A stretch of DNA of 64,000 nucleotides from Apiosordaria backusii (lineage: Eukaryota; Ascomycota; Sordariomycetes; Sordariales; Lasiosphaeriaceae). Shown in pieces: positions 9,415-21,300 of the stretch. Position 1 is the first letter of the stretch. Every line of letters begins with the position of its first letter. The DNA lies in the NCBI GenBank assembly GCA_030549205.1, contig JAUKTV010000007.1:558001-622000 (forward strand). Direction: 5' to 3'. A program made the translations under genes and the position numbers. Under the pieces are notes generated by a model. That model was not told the DNA's origin. It was given only the letters and a program-made list of their open reading frames with translations, and did no database searches.

Positions 9415-9658
9415 AGAGATGCTAGCAGTTTTCCCGTGGCCTTATTCAAAATTAAAAATGGCTTAGGCATCGTCACTTCGTTTCTGGAGGAATTCGGAGG
9501 AGGTGAGCGAAGAGGGTTAAAGGCCTTTGGTGTGTGTGTTGGAAGCAGCAACAGGGCCGTGGAACTGACAGCTGGATACCTTACCTAGGTACCTAGCTGG
9601 GCCACGAGACAATTCACTCTCCTTTGCAAGCATTTGGAAAACACCAATGAATGGTTCC
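9415..9658. other. Intergenic with palindromic ACCTAGGTACCTAG text
   Basis: No gene seen. At 9,577-9,599 lies a TACCTTACCTAGGTACCTAG segment of a kind that recurs in other intergenic parts of the window. Confidence 0.5.
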
Positions 9659-9907
9659 TTATGCCATAAGGGGTGATACCGGCCGTATGAACGCGCTCGC
9701 CTTTGTTGAGGGATAGATTGGAGATATTCCTGACGGCAGCGGACGTGCCAGCGGCAGGAGAATGGTTCTACATGGCTGAGAAGTCAGCTTCATGACAACT
9801 AAGAGCGCATTCGGGACGTAGTCTACATCATTCTGAGATATTCTGTAATTGTTGTTGTTCTCAACGCTTTGAGACAGGGGTTCGGGCGTGGTGTTGGCGT
9901 CTGCCAT
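9659..9907 (-). pseudogene. Array member 7: 5' fragment of a family gene
   Basis: The frame starts ATGGCAGACGCCAAC (MADANTTPEPLSQS..), close to the MADDNEANFTEAK head of array member 8, which lies on the opposite strand 850 bp away. After about 35 residues no family block can be followed, and the 82-codon frame ends in unrelated text. I interpret it as a truncated or heavily decayed copy, or as an exon 1 whose remainder is lost. Confidence 0.3.
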
Positions 9908-10753
9908 GGTATCGTGTGGTGGCAGAAGAAAGATATGGCGGTGTAACAGTAGGTAAAAGGAGGAGACGTACTTGGCAAGGATGAAAGATATATACTTGCG
10001 CAAAGGAGGCCCGGGCTTTGCAGACAACCTGCTCTTTCCCCAAGTGAATTCGATGATAAGATGCAGATCCGGAAATTAGGAGCATACGGTTCTTCCCATC
10101 TCAGCTCCATGTTCAACCTGGAAGCCGCCTGATCAAGCCAACAGATCTGGGGGGAGGGAAGGAGCAACCGTCTTGTCTAGGTATAATTTTTGTGTGAGCC
10201 ACCATCTTTAACCCTCGCACACTTCCTAAGTCACATGACAGTCATCTGATGAGTGGAACATCAGGATGACACAGACAAAGAGTCTGCACGGACAAGCAGG
10301 AGACACGCAAGATCATAGAGGTTAGTAAGAGCCTTTGGATGGGATAGCCTCACTCTGTCAGGTTAACGACGCCAAAAGGTCGATATTAAGGTCCGTGATG
10401 ACGAGACTTCCGCGGCAAACCGTAGCTACCTTACCTAAGGTACTCTGCCATCCCATCCCATGACTGCCTTCCACATGCTCCTTCCACTGTTGCTCCTGGC
10501 TCCTGCCAGTCACGTAGATAGCGGCTTTTCTGGAAGCCATGATTCTCATCCGTTCTTGCCTTGTCTGCTGTCTTCTAGGTTCTTTGTTTGTCGGACCTAC
10601 ATATACCTAGCTAGGTACCTAGCCATCGCTCTGGCCCAGCCAGCTTGCTCAACGTTTTCCCATCAGTTTGCAGTCCTCTTCAACTGTTTGCTTTGTATGG
10701 GCGCCTGGGTAATCTATCTCTCCTTCAACTCCTAGCTACCTCTGCAATCACCC
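9908..10753. other. Divergent intergenic region, no gene seen
   Basis: Lies between the minus-strand fragment and array member 8. It contains TACCTTACCTAAGGTA (10,427) and ACCTAGCTAGGTACCTAG (10,606). The short frames show no conserved pattern. Confidence 0.5.
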
Positions 10754-11501
10754 ATGGCAGACGACAACGAAGCCAACTTTACTGAGGCCAAGGCCTCTCC
10801 CAGCCACAATGTCAGTCCCAGGCTGCTAAGTGTACCCAAGCTGTCCAGTTGTTAATCTTTTTTAGGCACCTCCCCAGAAGAAGAAGGACATCTTGGAGCG
10901 TATCGCCTGGCTTCCTCCCCCAGTGTTGCAAGAAGTCTTGGTCAGAGCCGTCGAACATCACCCCGAAATTGCCGACTGGATCAACCAGGAATACGAATTC
11001 CGAGGCTGTGGCTTACAAGACACAAATTTGTGGATCAATGAATCGCGCAAGATCACCTGCCTCATCTCCTCAATCGCCAGGGATGAGCACGTGCATGAGT
11101 TTGGTTTCTGGGAAACAGCGGAGAAGATTGGCAGACTGATCAAGAGTTTATTCGACGATATTCTCAGGGCCATCACAGATGACCCTTCCCGTGCGGCCAA
11201 AGTCGATGCTGTTGAGGTTATGGTCGAGGTCCTTCGCGCTCTTGTCTACACCGGCCGCACACAAGCTGGGCTTGTGGAAGAGATCTACCAATATACTGAT
11301 GGGTCCGGGGCAAAGTTGGCGGGGGTATTGTGCCGTCTCGGTCCTGTCCAGCTACGTCAATTTCTTCGTGAGAACGAGAACTTCATGCACAACCGTCTTC
11401 ACCTGATGTTTATACACTCGAGATCCTTCACTTCAACTCAACTCGATGATATCCAGTGCGATCTCCACGCAGCTTACAGAGTGGTTACCGAGTACGACTA
11501 A
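10754..11501 (+). CDS. Array member 8: intact helical family protein
   Basis: Exon 1 is 10,754-10,810 (19 residues, MADDNEANFT..). The intron is 10,811-10,865 (55 nt, GTCAGT..TTTAG, phase 0). Exon 2 is 10,866-11,501, giving 230 residues. Features: LPPPVLQEVLVRAVEHHPEI near the start of exon 2, then VDAVEVMVEVLRALVY and YTDGSGAKLAGVLCRL, then QLRQFLRENENF in place of the FEDDGAW block of member 3. The nearest relative is array member 9. The Leu-rich segment ending in HHPEI resembles the first helices of Cut8/Sts1 proteins, but the similarity is weak and function is unknown. Confidence 0.7.
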
Positions 11502-11968
11502 GTTTGGGGCAAGGGGAGAAGGAAAACGAAAGGGAGTACTTCATAGCTTCAATGCCAAGGCACCGGAAGACTGCATCTCCATCAACCCTGCAACGAGTTA
11601 GAAAGGGCAAGAGATGGTGGCAGCAAAATAGAGATAGTTTCACTGGCAAGTCGACAGCTTCAAAAGCTGGACGTCAAGGTTCTTGTTGGCGCGACTTTTG
11701 CGTTGAATAGTGTCACATATTGACCCATGACTGTCTTTCCCACTGTGGTTATCAGTGACAATGTCAATAAGATAGAGGATCGATAAATGAGTGGGAGCTC
11801 TTCCACTGCCTTCCATGAGCACCTGTCTTCTGCTGCTCCTGCCAACTGTAGAAGGAACGTGGTCCTTGATGACCTAGATTTTGTTTGTTTACTTTTGTGG
11901 GTGCGCAAATTCCTCTCTTCTCTTTTCTCTCTTCATCCCACCTTTCAACTTCCGCCTCCTCAACCACC
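11502..11968. other. Intergenic, promoter side of array member 9
   Basis: No gene seen. CT-rich text (CTCTCTTCTCTTTTCTCTCTTC) runs up to 40 bp before the ATG of array member 9, typical of a fungal core promoter or leader. Confidence 0.5.
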
Positions 11969-12879
11969 ATGGCGGGTGATAACACAACCACGATGTCGGA
12001 CGACGACAAAGCTACCCTTATCTCGGATGGGGATGATGAATGGCGCGAACATGGTTCCGACATATATGAGGAATGGAACTCGGAAGATCTCAACAACAGT
12101 GCGGAAGATCTTGAGAACGGTGAATGCGATTCGAAAAAGCCCAATGACTTTGAATGGGGCTCGGAAAAGTTCAAGGCGAGTTCAACATTACCATGATTTC
12201 TTTAACGAAGCGGTTACTGACTTTCTTTCAGGAGGATTCCCAGAAAGACAGTGTCATCTTGTCGCATGTCTCTCTTCTCCACAGACAATCGTTGCACGAA
12301 GTGCTGCTCAAAGCCGTTGCCCGTCACCCTGAGATCAAGGATTGGCTCCGGCACCCCACCTACGAGAGGCCACACACGGCTTACCAGTGTGGGAGCTGCT
12401 GGAACTCCGATAACGCATGGGCTGACAAGGCGTACTGGATCTGCATTGACTTCGATGACTTCGATTACAGCCAAAAGGCAGAGTATGACGAGAAGTTGGA
12501 AGAGCTTTCCAGCAGAATCAAGGATCTATTCAGCAGTATCATAAGGGAGGTTGGCTACGACTCTTCGTATGAAACCAAGGCCAAGGCTGCGGAGGTCATG
12601 TTTGAGATTATCGGTATGTTTGTATATGCTGAAGCAGACTCAGCCAATTTTGCAAGCGAGCTTTACCGGTGCACCGATGGGGCTTGCGTGAAGTTGGCAG
12701 GCCTCCTGTGTCGTTTTAAGGAATGCGAGCTGGAGCGATTCTTTACTGAAGACGACAAACGGTTCAGAATTAAATTCGACCTCCTGTTAGAGAAATCCCT
12801 TCATTCGCATCCTCGGACGCATCCCAATCTTCATCACGACATCAACACATCTTGGAGGATCATAAAACATATCCGTTGA
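11969..12879 (+). CDS. Array member 9: intact family protein with long acidic head
   Basis: Exon 1 is 11,969-12,175 (69 residues, very Asp/Glu/Ser-rich). The intron is 12,176-12,231 (56 nt); it begins GCGAGT and ends TTTCAG with a TTACTGAC branch site, so it is a GC-AG intron, phase 0. Exon 2 is 12,232-12,879, giving 284 residues. SLHEVLLKAVARHPEIKDWL, AAEVMFEIIGMFVYAE, CTDGACVKLAGLLCRF and CELERFFTEDDKRF align in order with array member 8. A CX2C pair (YQCGSCW) sits near residue 118. The start ACCATGG is strong. It is the last member of the array. Function is unknown. Confidence 0.7.
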
Positions 12880-14432
12880 TGTTGAAGATATGACGGGAGG
12901 GTAAGAAATGGCAAGATGGAACAGCCTCAATGCCATGTCGATCACATTGCCGTCAAGTTCGTGCTCATAGAGAAGGGTACAAGGGCAAACGGAAGAGGGC
13001 GTCAAGTACATTAGCTTCGTTGTCAAGTCAATCACATCTCCTCTCAACACTAATAACTCCCAAAGCCTGGCCAAGTGACATGGTTCCTCTCACTCACCTA
13101 TACCCTCAACACCTTTCCCATGTTCGATGCACGTCCTCCCAGATACGTAAAAATGCTACCATTTGGCACTTTGCTTTCAACCACTTCTTTGGCGTGACAC
13201 CAACACGTAACCCCATCCATGATCCCAGTGAACATCAACACCGGCAAAGAATGGCTTCGACCAAATTTCCCACGGCGGTGACACCCAATACTACATTCCC
13301 TCCCATCTACTAGAATATCCTCACCCCAAACGATCAGCAAAGCTTCTCTATGTAGGTAGCCAACCCCCAACGTCGCATCCACCCACCCGACAACCCGGAA
13401 CGCTGCCCGTCAAAAGAGGCGTAGACCAAAACATGTCAACAACCAACAGACACCCTTCCCAACCCCCATGTTCACCATCAAACCTAACCCCATCTCTTCT
13501 CCCCAGACTCTTTAATAAGCTTCTCATCACTATCCTTCTCGTCACAACATCTTCAACATTATTGACCTCCTCAGCTACAGTATCATCACGTAAAAAAGCT
13601 CGACATTCACCAAAACCAATCCTTTCCAGCCCCTGTGCAACACCAACACCCAACATCAACCCCACTCCCCTTTTCTCTCTCCCTCGGTATTCCCTACCTC
13701 CCCTACCTCACCTCAACCTAAGGTAAGGTACGCAGCCACAAGCCACAGCATCACATACCTAAATTACCCTCAACCCAGCAGAAAAGAAAGCGTACCTACA
13801 TCCAACCATGTCCCACGTTCCACGACATGGCTGTTGCCCCCGGGGATTGTTACACAACTCAGGGGCAAAAGGCTGCTGTACCTCTCCGTACCCTTCTTCA
13901 CTTACCCATCACTTCTAACATCTGATACAGGGGGTACCACTAGACCTGAACGACAGCAACAACTAATGCTCCTCAACCAACATTTCTCATACATCCAACT
14001 CTACTCTGTTCATTCGTTACACATTTCCTTTACTCCTCGGTACATCCCCTTCCATATCATCATGATGCTCATACAGTTCATGTCATGCCATGCCATACTG
14101 CTGGTATCTCTCACAACCTCATATAACCCTCCCATCTTTGTACCCCCATCCCATTCTTGTCTTCGTCAAGGTCTAATAAACCTATTCACCCATTCCCAAA
14201 CCACGGAAACCAAAGTCTTATACCAACCCAAAAGCAAGAAAAGAAACAAGTCATCCCAACCGCCCCTTATCCCCCTGTGCTATGCCCGAGCCGACAAAGA
14301 CAAAATACCACCAGCCCTTAACCCCAAGTCGCAATGCCATGTTAGTACCCCAACAAATGACCGAAATAATAAAATGTCGTCAGTATACAAGTCCGCCTCT
14401 CCCACTGGTATGTTTCATGCCCGAACCAAGCT
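12880..14432. other. Intergenic, no gene seen
   Basis: About 1.55 kb, pyrimidine-rich on the plus strand. The long plus-strand frames (13,433, 13,834) are low in conserved features and rich in Ser/Pro/Thr. The right part probably includes the 3' UTR of the minus-strand gene that ends at 14,433. Confidence 0.6.
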
Positions 14433-15359
14433 TTAGTTCTCCTCTCTCTTGATATGTAGCTTCCCTCGTCGCCCATGCCCGCCGCCGGAGGGGGAGTTAT
14501 TCATCGCGGCCAGTGCTCGTGGTCCAACCATCCTGTTTCTATCTCGTTAGTCAGTTGCCCTTTTCCGTTACTGCCTTTCATAACCCCTTGAGAAAGAGGA
14601 CTTACCAATCTTGCATGGCTAACCACTCACTCCACGCCGCCTCGGCCGCCTGGATCTCCTTCTCCGTCGCATTCTGTAACGGTTTCAGAAACGGAATCGT
14701 CTCCTCCGTCCCCATATCATACGCCGCCTTGACATCCAACCAGCTGTTGCTCTTCGTCGCAAACAAATAGTTCCTCCTCTCCTGCTCGTGGAACTGCCCT
14801 ATCCCCCTCTGCCAGTCATCCCCAAAGAACCCATGCAGCACCGCAGGGAAGTCGAATCCAGTGGCCACCAACCGGCGTATATACGGCAGCAGCGAGACGT
14901 GCGAAGGGAACGCTGCTAGTACACCCGCCCCCCTGGTCCAGCAACCCCCGGCCCAACACCAGCAGCTGTTCGGCTCGACGACCCCGGCGCGGCAAACCCA
15001 GCTGCACTTAACCCTGGACCACCACCCGAGGGAGAATTGGCCCGGGAGGATAACACCGGGTTAGGGGACTTCTGAAAGGGAAGCTGGATGTTGACAAAGG
15101 CGGCGAGGGCCTGGATCGGACCTTCGTATTGGGCGTGGTCGAGAAAGTACCGCACACAGGACTGGAAATAGGGGTGCCAGTCAAAAATGTCAAACTGGGC
15201 GTCGGCAAAAGGCTGGACGGGAGGACTGTTACTAATTGTCTGAGACGACCGGCACGAAGGAGGCTCGTTGTGAGAATAGTAGAAGCCCGGAGTCGGCCCT
15301 GAGGGAGACCAAAATACCTGTTCCCCTTGGAAGTTGCGGTTATCACCGGGCCGAGCCAT
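14433..15359 (-). CDS. Conserved fungal protein of unknown function
   Basis: The start is CCATGG at 15,359 (MARPGDNRNF..). The first part contains FDIFDWHPYFQSCVRYFLDH and ALAAFVNIQLPFQ, which I recognise as a pattern conserved in Pezizomycotina, then a Ser/Gly/Pro-rich linker. The second part (SLLPYIRRLVATGFDFPAVLHGFFGDDW.., then EQERRNYLFATKS and AWSEWLAMQDW) is in another frame. An intron (14,533-14,605, GTAAGT..ACAG, CTAAC branch) joins DW to MVGPRALAAMNNS and a stop at 14,433. One extra G in the coding-strand G6 run near 14,928-14,933 would unite the frames. The spliced length then becomes 855 nt (284 residues), a multiple of three, so the break is probably a sequencing error. Molecular function is not known to me. 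Confidence 0.75.
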
Positions 15360-18300
15360 GGTCGGTGTTGTTTCGTCGGACGGACGGGGGTGTTCGATGT
15401 TCCAAGTCTCCGGAGTGGAGAACTGATTCGGTGTTAGCAGTGTTAGTTGTCAACCCGCAGTTGCAAACAGAACCAAGAAAGCAAGCAGATGGAATCAGTA
15501 CCCTGGATTCCAACGTGTCTAATAACACAATTTCAGAGGAAGATGGTCAAGTTAGTGGGTTGTTTGTTGGCTTCCTTCGCTCAGACCTCTTCTCGAATGC
15601 TGGAATGATGGAAGGGTCCACTGCTCGCGTGTGAATCTGCACTGAACCGTCGGCAACAAGCTGGTACAAGTCGGTTGGAACGTTAATCAAGCGAGGTACT
15701 GCGCTACAGCTACAGCTGGAAATAGATACGGCATAAAAGATTGCCGCCAAAGGGACATTGGGTGATCTGGGGATAAGATGGGGGGATGAATGGGGGCGGC
15801 AACTGCGTTAGGGCGCTTGGGAGGGATCCTTTTTATAGCCGCCCGCGCTTGACCAAACTTTGGGACGACGTGCATATGCCTGCCCCGGGAAAAATAGAGA
15901 GAGAAAAAACGTGTTGTGGGAGAAGACACTGCAGCCCGCAGGACAACAACGGTCAAGAGCCTGCGACCCAGAGGAAGCCAAGACAGACGGCAAGGCGAGG
16001 ATGCCGCTGTAGCTGAGCCGTAGTTAGCTCCTGGGAGAGCAGGGTCCACGGTACCTGGTGCACAGCTGCGAGGGACTCGTCAGAGCTGTGGGGATGACGA
16101 TGATCAACAAAGTCCAAGAAGCTCTCATCGACCTATACACCGACTCTAGGCAGAGGGATTGCCATGTGCGATACAGGGCAGGACCAGCATGACCAGCTTC
16201 GGGTCCGAGGGGGTCGATGCCCGCTGCAGCAAGCAATGTCTTTGTTGTAGAGCGCGTGGACGTATCATAGGCTGGTCATGGTGTCATCCGAAGTGGTCGA
16301 TTAGCTGCCGGTGACCAAATGCAGTCGGAGAATTAGAGGGAGAGGCTCGATGCTGCCGGCATTCCGTGTTGGAGCTTATCATCAGCAGCCAGGCTCGCCA
16401 GGGGACGAAAAGAAAGACGAGGGACGGGAGCTGTGAGAGGAGGATGAAGAAGGCTAGACAGGGGGGGTAGCTTCGTACCTACAACCTCCAAAAACGACGG
16501 TTGAAAGATAGTGTAAGCAAGGGGTGATATTGGCTCATGTACACTATAAGGTAAGGTAGGCACGCTAGTCGCTTCATCGAACAATGTCAATGGCTACGTG
16601 GGCCTGACGAGGGTAGCAGCCAAGAGCAGCAGTGAGCTAGATGGTGATATGTCGAGGCATGTCGTTGGTGAGGAATAGTTGCGGACACTCCATCGAGTGC
16701 TCCGGTGGGTGGAGAGTTGGGATGAGGCGCATACTGGATTCCAGGGTCCTTGGGGGTACCGGTCCGGGATCTGGCGGCCAATTCAGATGCAGCATGGGAA
16801 CTCAGCCGGCAGGGGCGTCGATGATGGTCCAGGATGGTCCAGGATGGTCCAGGATGGTCAAGGATGTGTTGGAGAAGGCTGGAAAAAAGGGCTGGGCGCG
16901 CCCGAGTCTCTGGGCCGCTGCAACCCTCTCACGACCCCATGCTTTGTGCGAAGTGGGCGGCGTTTGCTTCAGCTTTTGTGGCTCCGAGGGCTTGCTCATT
17001 TCAGCAAGTGCTGTATCTCTTTTGCCGATTACCAAAGCGATGCGTTGTTGTTATCCATCAACTGTGGCAGGCGGTTCCCTCTTTGTCACCCCACTGTCTC
17101 TGCCTGTGTATCCACTATCTGGGCTTGAGCCATGCAAGTAACACTGGACGCCACTGGAACCTGCTCAATTCAACCTCGATCGCTCGTGTCATTCATCACG
17201 TCGGTTAGAAAAAATTAAAGACGCAGGAGCAGTCTAGAAAAGTAGGTGAGGGCATGGAAGGTATACGTCATGACTCGGTAGATAGCACCTGCCCTGGCTG
17301 CCTCTCGAGTCCATCTCGAAGTTCCCTGACGGGAGCTGAGGAAGTCACCCTCCGGTTGTGAAATATCAGAAATGAACTCGCAAGCAATTCTCCTTTCAGA
17401 TTGATGTCCGTTGGGGCAATATTTTGCCGTATAATCACCAAGTTTTACCGCACAGGAAGTCAAGCTGGCCGGGATAAGGTAGGTACACAGTGCGGCATGG
17501 GTCGGTACCCCGGACGGGCAGCGGGAGGGGGTTGCGGCAATATGGCTTAGCAACCCGCACTGACCTCGGCGACCTTCAATTGTGTACTTCTTGGCCTCAG
17601 AAAGGACTTCCATGGCTCACAAGTTCCATTGATATCATTTGTTTTGGAAATTTACAGCTGCAGGGACCGACAAAATGTGTGCATGTCCGAGTACGGGCCG
17701 CGGTACGACGCAGCGCGGCAGCTTGTCAAAGCTTCTGGCTTCCTGGAACTGTTACAGAGCACGCATATTCTGTTGCAGCACCTCATACCGCCTGTGCCAC
17801 CAGGCCAATGCAGCATGTCCTGTGCGCCCATTCTGAACTGCTTGATAATGATATGGAACGAATGTGAGAAAATATTTGTGAAAATCACCTGAAGAGGAGT
17901 GGCGGCTCCGCGGCTCCGGAGAATTGGTCAAGAACCGAATGCAACCCTCCTGTTTTGTTCAGCTACGCAAGCATTCGGACCTTGGAGCAGAAAGGCAGGA
18001 GGAGAGCAATTATTGGCGACTTTGCGGGCCAAGCGATAATACGGCCTCTTGGTATCATTTTCTGTGTGTACCTTACTGCGTACACACTGAGTGATCCGTC
18101 CGTTCTGTCAAGTCCATGTGAATCGTTCCAGGTGGGTGGTCCGGTGTGACCCCGAGCTGGGAGAAATTCCGACATGCAGCTCAACGAACCATCAATTGTC
18201 CAATATAAACTGCTTCCGCTGATGCTGTGATGTCAATCGAGAAATGCACAATTAGCCCCGAGGCCTTTCGGGCACATATTATTAACTACTGAGGTATCTA

Positions 18301-21300
18301 CTGTCGTTCTTTTCGGGGACACAACCTTGTCACCGAGAGAGACTCCGAGGTTCGATGGCAGCCGGCGCACAGATACTTGGGTTGCAGCCGCTTGAACTTT
18401 GATGTGTTCGGGAAGCTCTCTCTTTGGTTCCCAGGATCATCGCATTTACTGCAGTATGTCAGAATGCCGCGGTCCTTTGACCTTCTTCAAGTGCTGGTGC
18501 TGTTGAAGATATCCTGTGCGCGCTTCAGGTGATAACTTCAGCACTCGCACTGTGGGTAGTCGACAAGCCCTGCGGATCACACCAAGCCCTAACGGGTTAG
18601 GAGGTAGATCGCAGACCTGGACCCTGGGACTTAGGTGCGCAATTAATGGAGGCTTCGGCTTCAGCTACCGACGCTCCGAACCTGTAGAGCATGTACAGCT
18701 GAAAGATACATGAGACTTGGGCAAGTTTGGGTGAAGATCCACGTACTTCGACTGCCAATTCTCTCAGAAGGCAAATCTCCCATGTAAGGGCGGCCGGAGT
18801 AACCTGGAAACAGTGACTTGAGTGATTGACTGGCCTCAAGTTTCTGCAATCAGAGCCAGGAAGCGAGCAAATCAGGTAAGGTCTAGACCGCAACTTCTCT
18901 CGACGTCTGGCAATTCCGTCTGATTGTATCGCACCTTCTGATTGGCCAATTGAGTCGGGAAACAACGACGGGCCTTGGCACCACCACCACACATCCATGG
19001 AACCTTGCATCTTTGAAGTTTGCATCTTGGAAAGTGCTTTGCTTTCTTTTTCTGTGTCCAGGTCAGAATTTGGGAACAGCGAAGCGAACCTGCATTTTCC
19101 AAGCAGCTGGACGAATCGGATCTCTTTTCTTGTACGAAACACCCTTGTTTTATTCAACCAAGCTCCACCCAGAGACACGACACGACAGCATGAATAATAT
19201 TTCTTTTTCTCAAAGGCTCACGACACTCATCCCTTTCTTTGCTGCCCGATATACTTGCGGCTTTTCTTTTCTAGGACGCCAATCAGATGACTCTGCGAGA
19301 TCCCCGGACGCTCTATCTTCTTTCAACGCAGTCGTCGGTTGATGGCGCCGCTCCATGCACACAAGCCCAACCAACCTCGCGATTCCTGCGCTGTCGTTTT
19401 CAAGGGACCGGCTTTTCTGTCTCGCGCAGCCCTTGTCTCAGTTCTACCGTTGGCATGTTCCACCGTGTTTCTGTGGCTCTCTCGGCTGCCTTGTGTCTAA
19501 TGAAAGGGGCAGATACACGAGTCCTATGGAGGGTTGGCTCTGACAGGTACTTGAATACCACGATCCCCGGCCTTCGATAATTCCTTCTGCGATCGTAGGC
19601 GGTGCGGAGAAAACAGCCATCGGAAAGAAAGACGTCATTGCTATTTCAACACTATCGAAATCGCGGCTTCAACATTTGGCTCAACTCTGCAACATCACTC
19701 CCACCAATTCCACTTACTTGGTTCATCGGTTTCAGCGCTTGGCTAGACTAGACCACCGGGAAATTCTCTCCGTTTGGATCCCTTACATCATACTACAAAC
19801 AAGGGTAGAGCGACTGACTTTGAATGTCCGTCTTTGCCTGCGGTTGCGAGGAAAGCTCGACCGGTGAGTACCTAGAATAGGGTCTTGGCAGTATGCATCG
19901 GGTCGGAACCCCTTAAGCGTCGAGCACATGGACAAGCGTGGTATACGGTAAGCACATGAAGATGGGATCACCAACTTCCCTGTTCTTCCCATGCGCCGAT
20001 GCCTCCTGACTTGACCGAATATTCAAATCAAAGGGTCCTACAGCATCCTGGTAGCCCTGTGCCCCGGGTCTTGATGTTGATACCTCTTGAATAGGTATGC
20101 TGAGGCGCACGTCATGTATATCACGGGACAGTACAGTTGCAAGCAGCCGACGCTTATCGACCTCCGACCAGCATCCGGGCATCTTCGCGGAGCTGCAACG
20201 CCATCACCTGCAGCTACCCGTCTACCGACAGGGGCTATCCCAGATCCCGGGACGCGATCAAGAACAAGCTCATGCGCGACCTGAGATCGTTCGCCGTTGA
20301 CAGGCTCGCCCTGCCGCACTTGGTTCGCGTTAGCGGTCCCCCTGAGCTCTTGGACCCCTAAAACCATGGTCGCACTCGGAGCAGGACCAGCCCTTTTCTT
20401 AGCGACCGTTTCTGGAGTTGAGACAAGCAGTCCCGTGGACGTCATTAGCCTGTGGCTTCCCGGTGTGGTTGGTTTCACTGGTACCTCCAACATGACTGCA
20501 TGCGTTTCTTCCGACCAGCCAAGTCCCGTCTATCTAAGATGGCATTCCTTGCTCTCTTCACCCCGACGACGAGGCTCTGCTTGTTTGTTCAGGGCTCACT
20601 GGTTAAGACAGACCCTAGTTGAAATCTTTTGGAGTTTTCAGGGTCCAAGGACAATTTCTTCATCCTCCCAAGGCAGTGTCACCGCACTTGTTCGGTCATT
20701 TTTCCATTTCTTGATTTTGGACGCCGAGCCCCCGGCTTCCGGCCTGTTCACCCATGGACAAACGCACCTGGGAACTTTTCAGACCAATCATCCATACCTA
20801 CTGGCAGCACACGGGTGAGAAGCTCATACTTGAGGTTGTGTACGTTCCCTGTGGTCATTTCTCGATCCTGGCCCTCTAGGTAGTCTATCTGCTCGATCAC
20901 GATGGACCCCTATTTCCTCACGATCGCAACTTTCCAAAGCTTTATCCTCCGCCATAGCCCACATTCAGCCGTATGTTCCTGCTGCTTATTCAAAGCTGAT
21001 GTCATTTCGACCCACAGAACAGTTCCCAAGTCTGCAGTCATCGGATTGTTTAGTTTGGCATCGACAAAAGATGGGAACTCTGTTTGCGTTTCCCGATCGA
21101 TCATTTCATGGTAAGTGGTTCTGTTGAGATCAGATGGCATCAGACGACGTCGAAGGCCGATTTGTCGTCATGTGGATGAGAGTGCAACAAGCCGGTTACG
21201 TCACGGCACAGGTTTGTATTCATCTTCTCGGAAAGACAACAACGGCAACACCGGAGCAGCCACCACCATATCATTTTGACGTACCGAATCTTCAACCTGG

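Noticed and set aside
17215..17613. 132-codon minus-strand frame with a good ATG context
   Set aside because: A start context alone is not enough; no conserved segment is seen and no splice extension is convincing.
18597..19178. 193-codon minus-strand frame
   Set aside because: No domain features, overlapping frames of similar quality, and no intron signals that extend it.
20038..20493. 151-codon minus-strand frame with plus-strand competitors
   Set aside because: Competing frames on both strands and no family resemblance.
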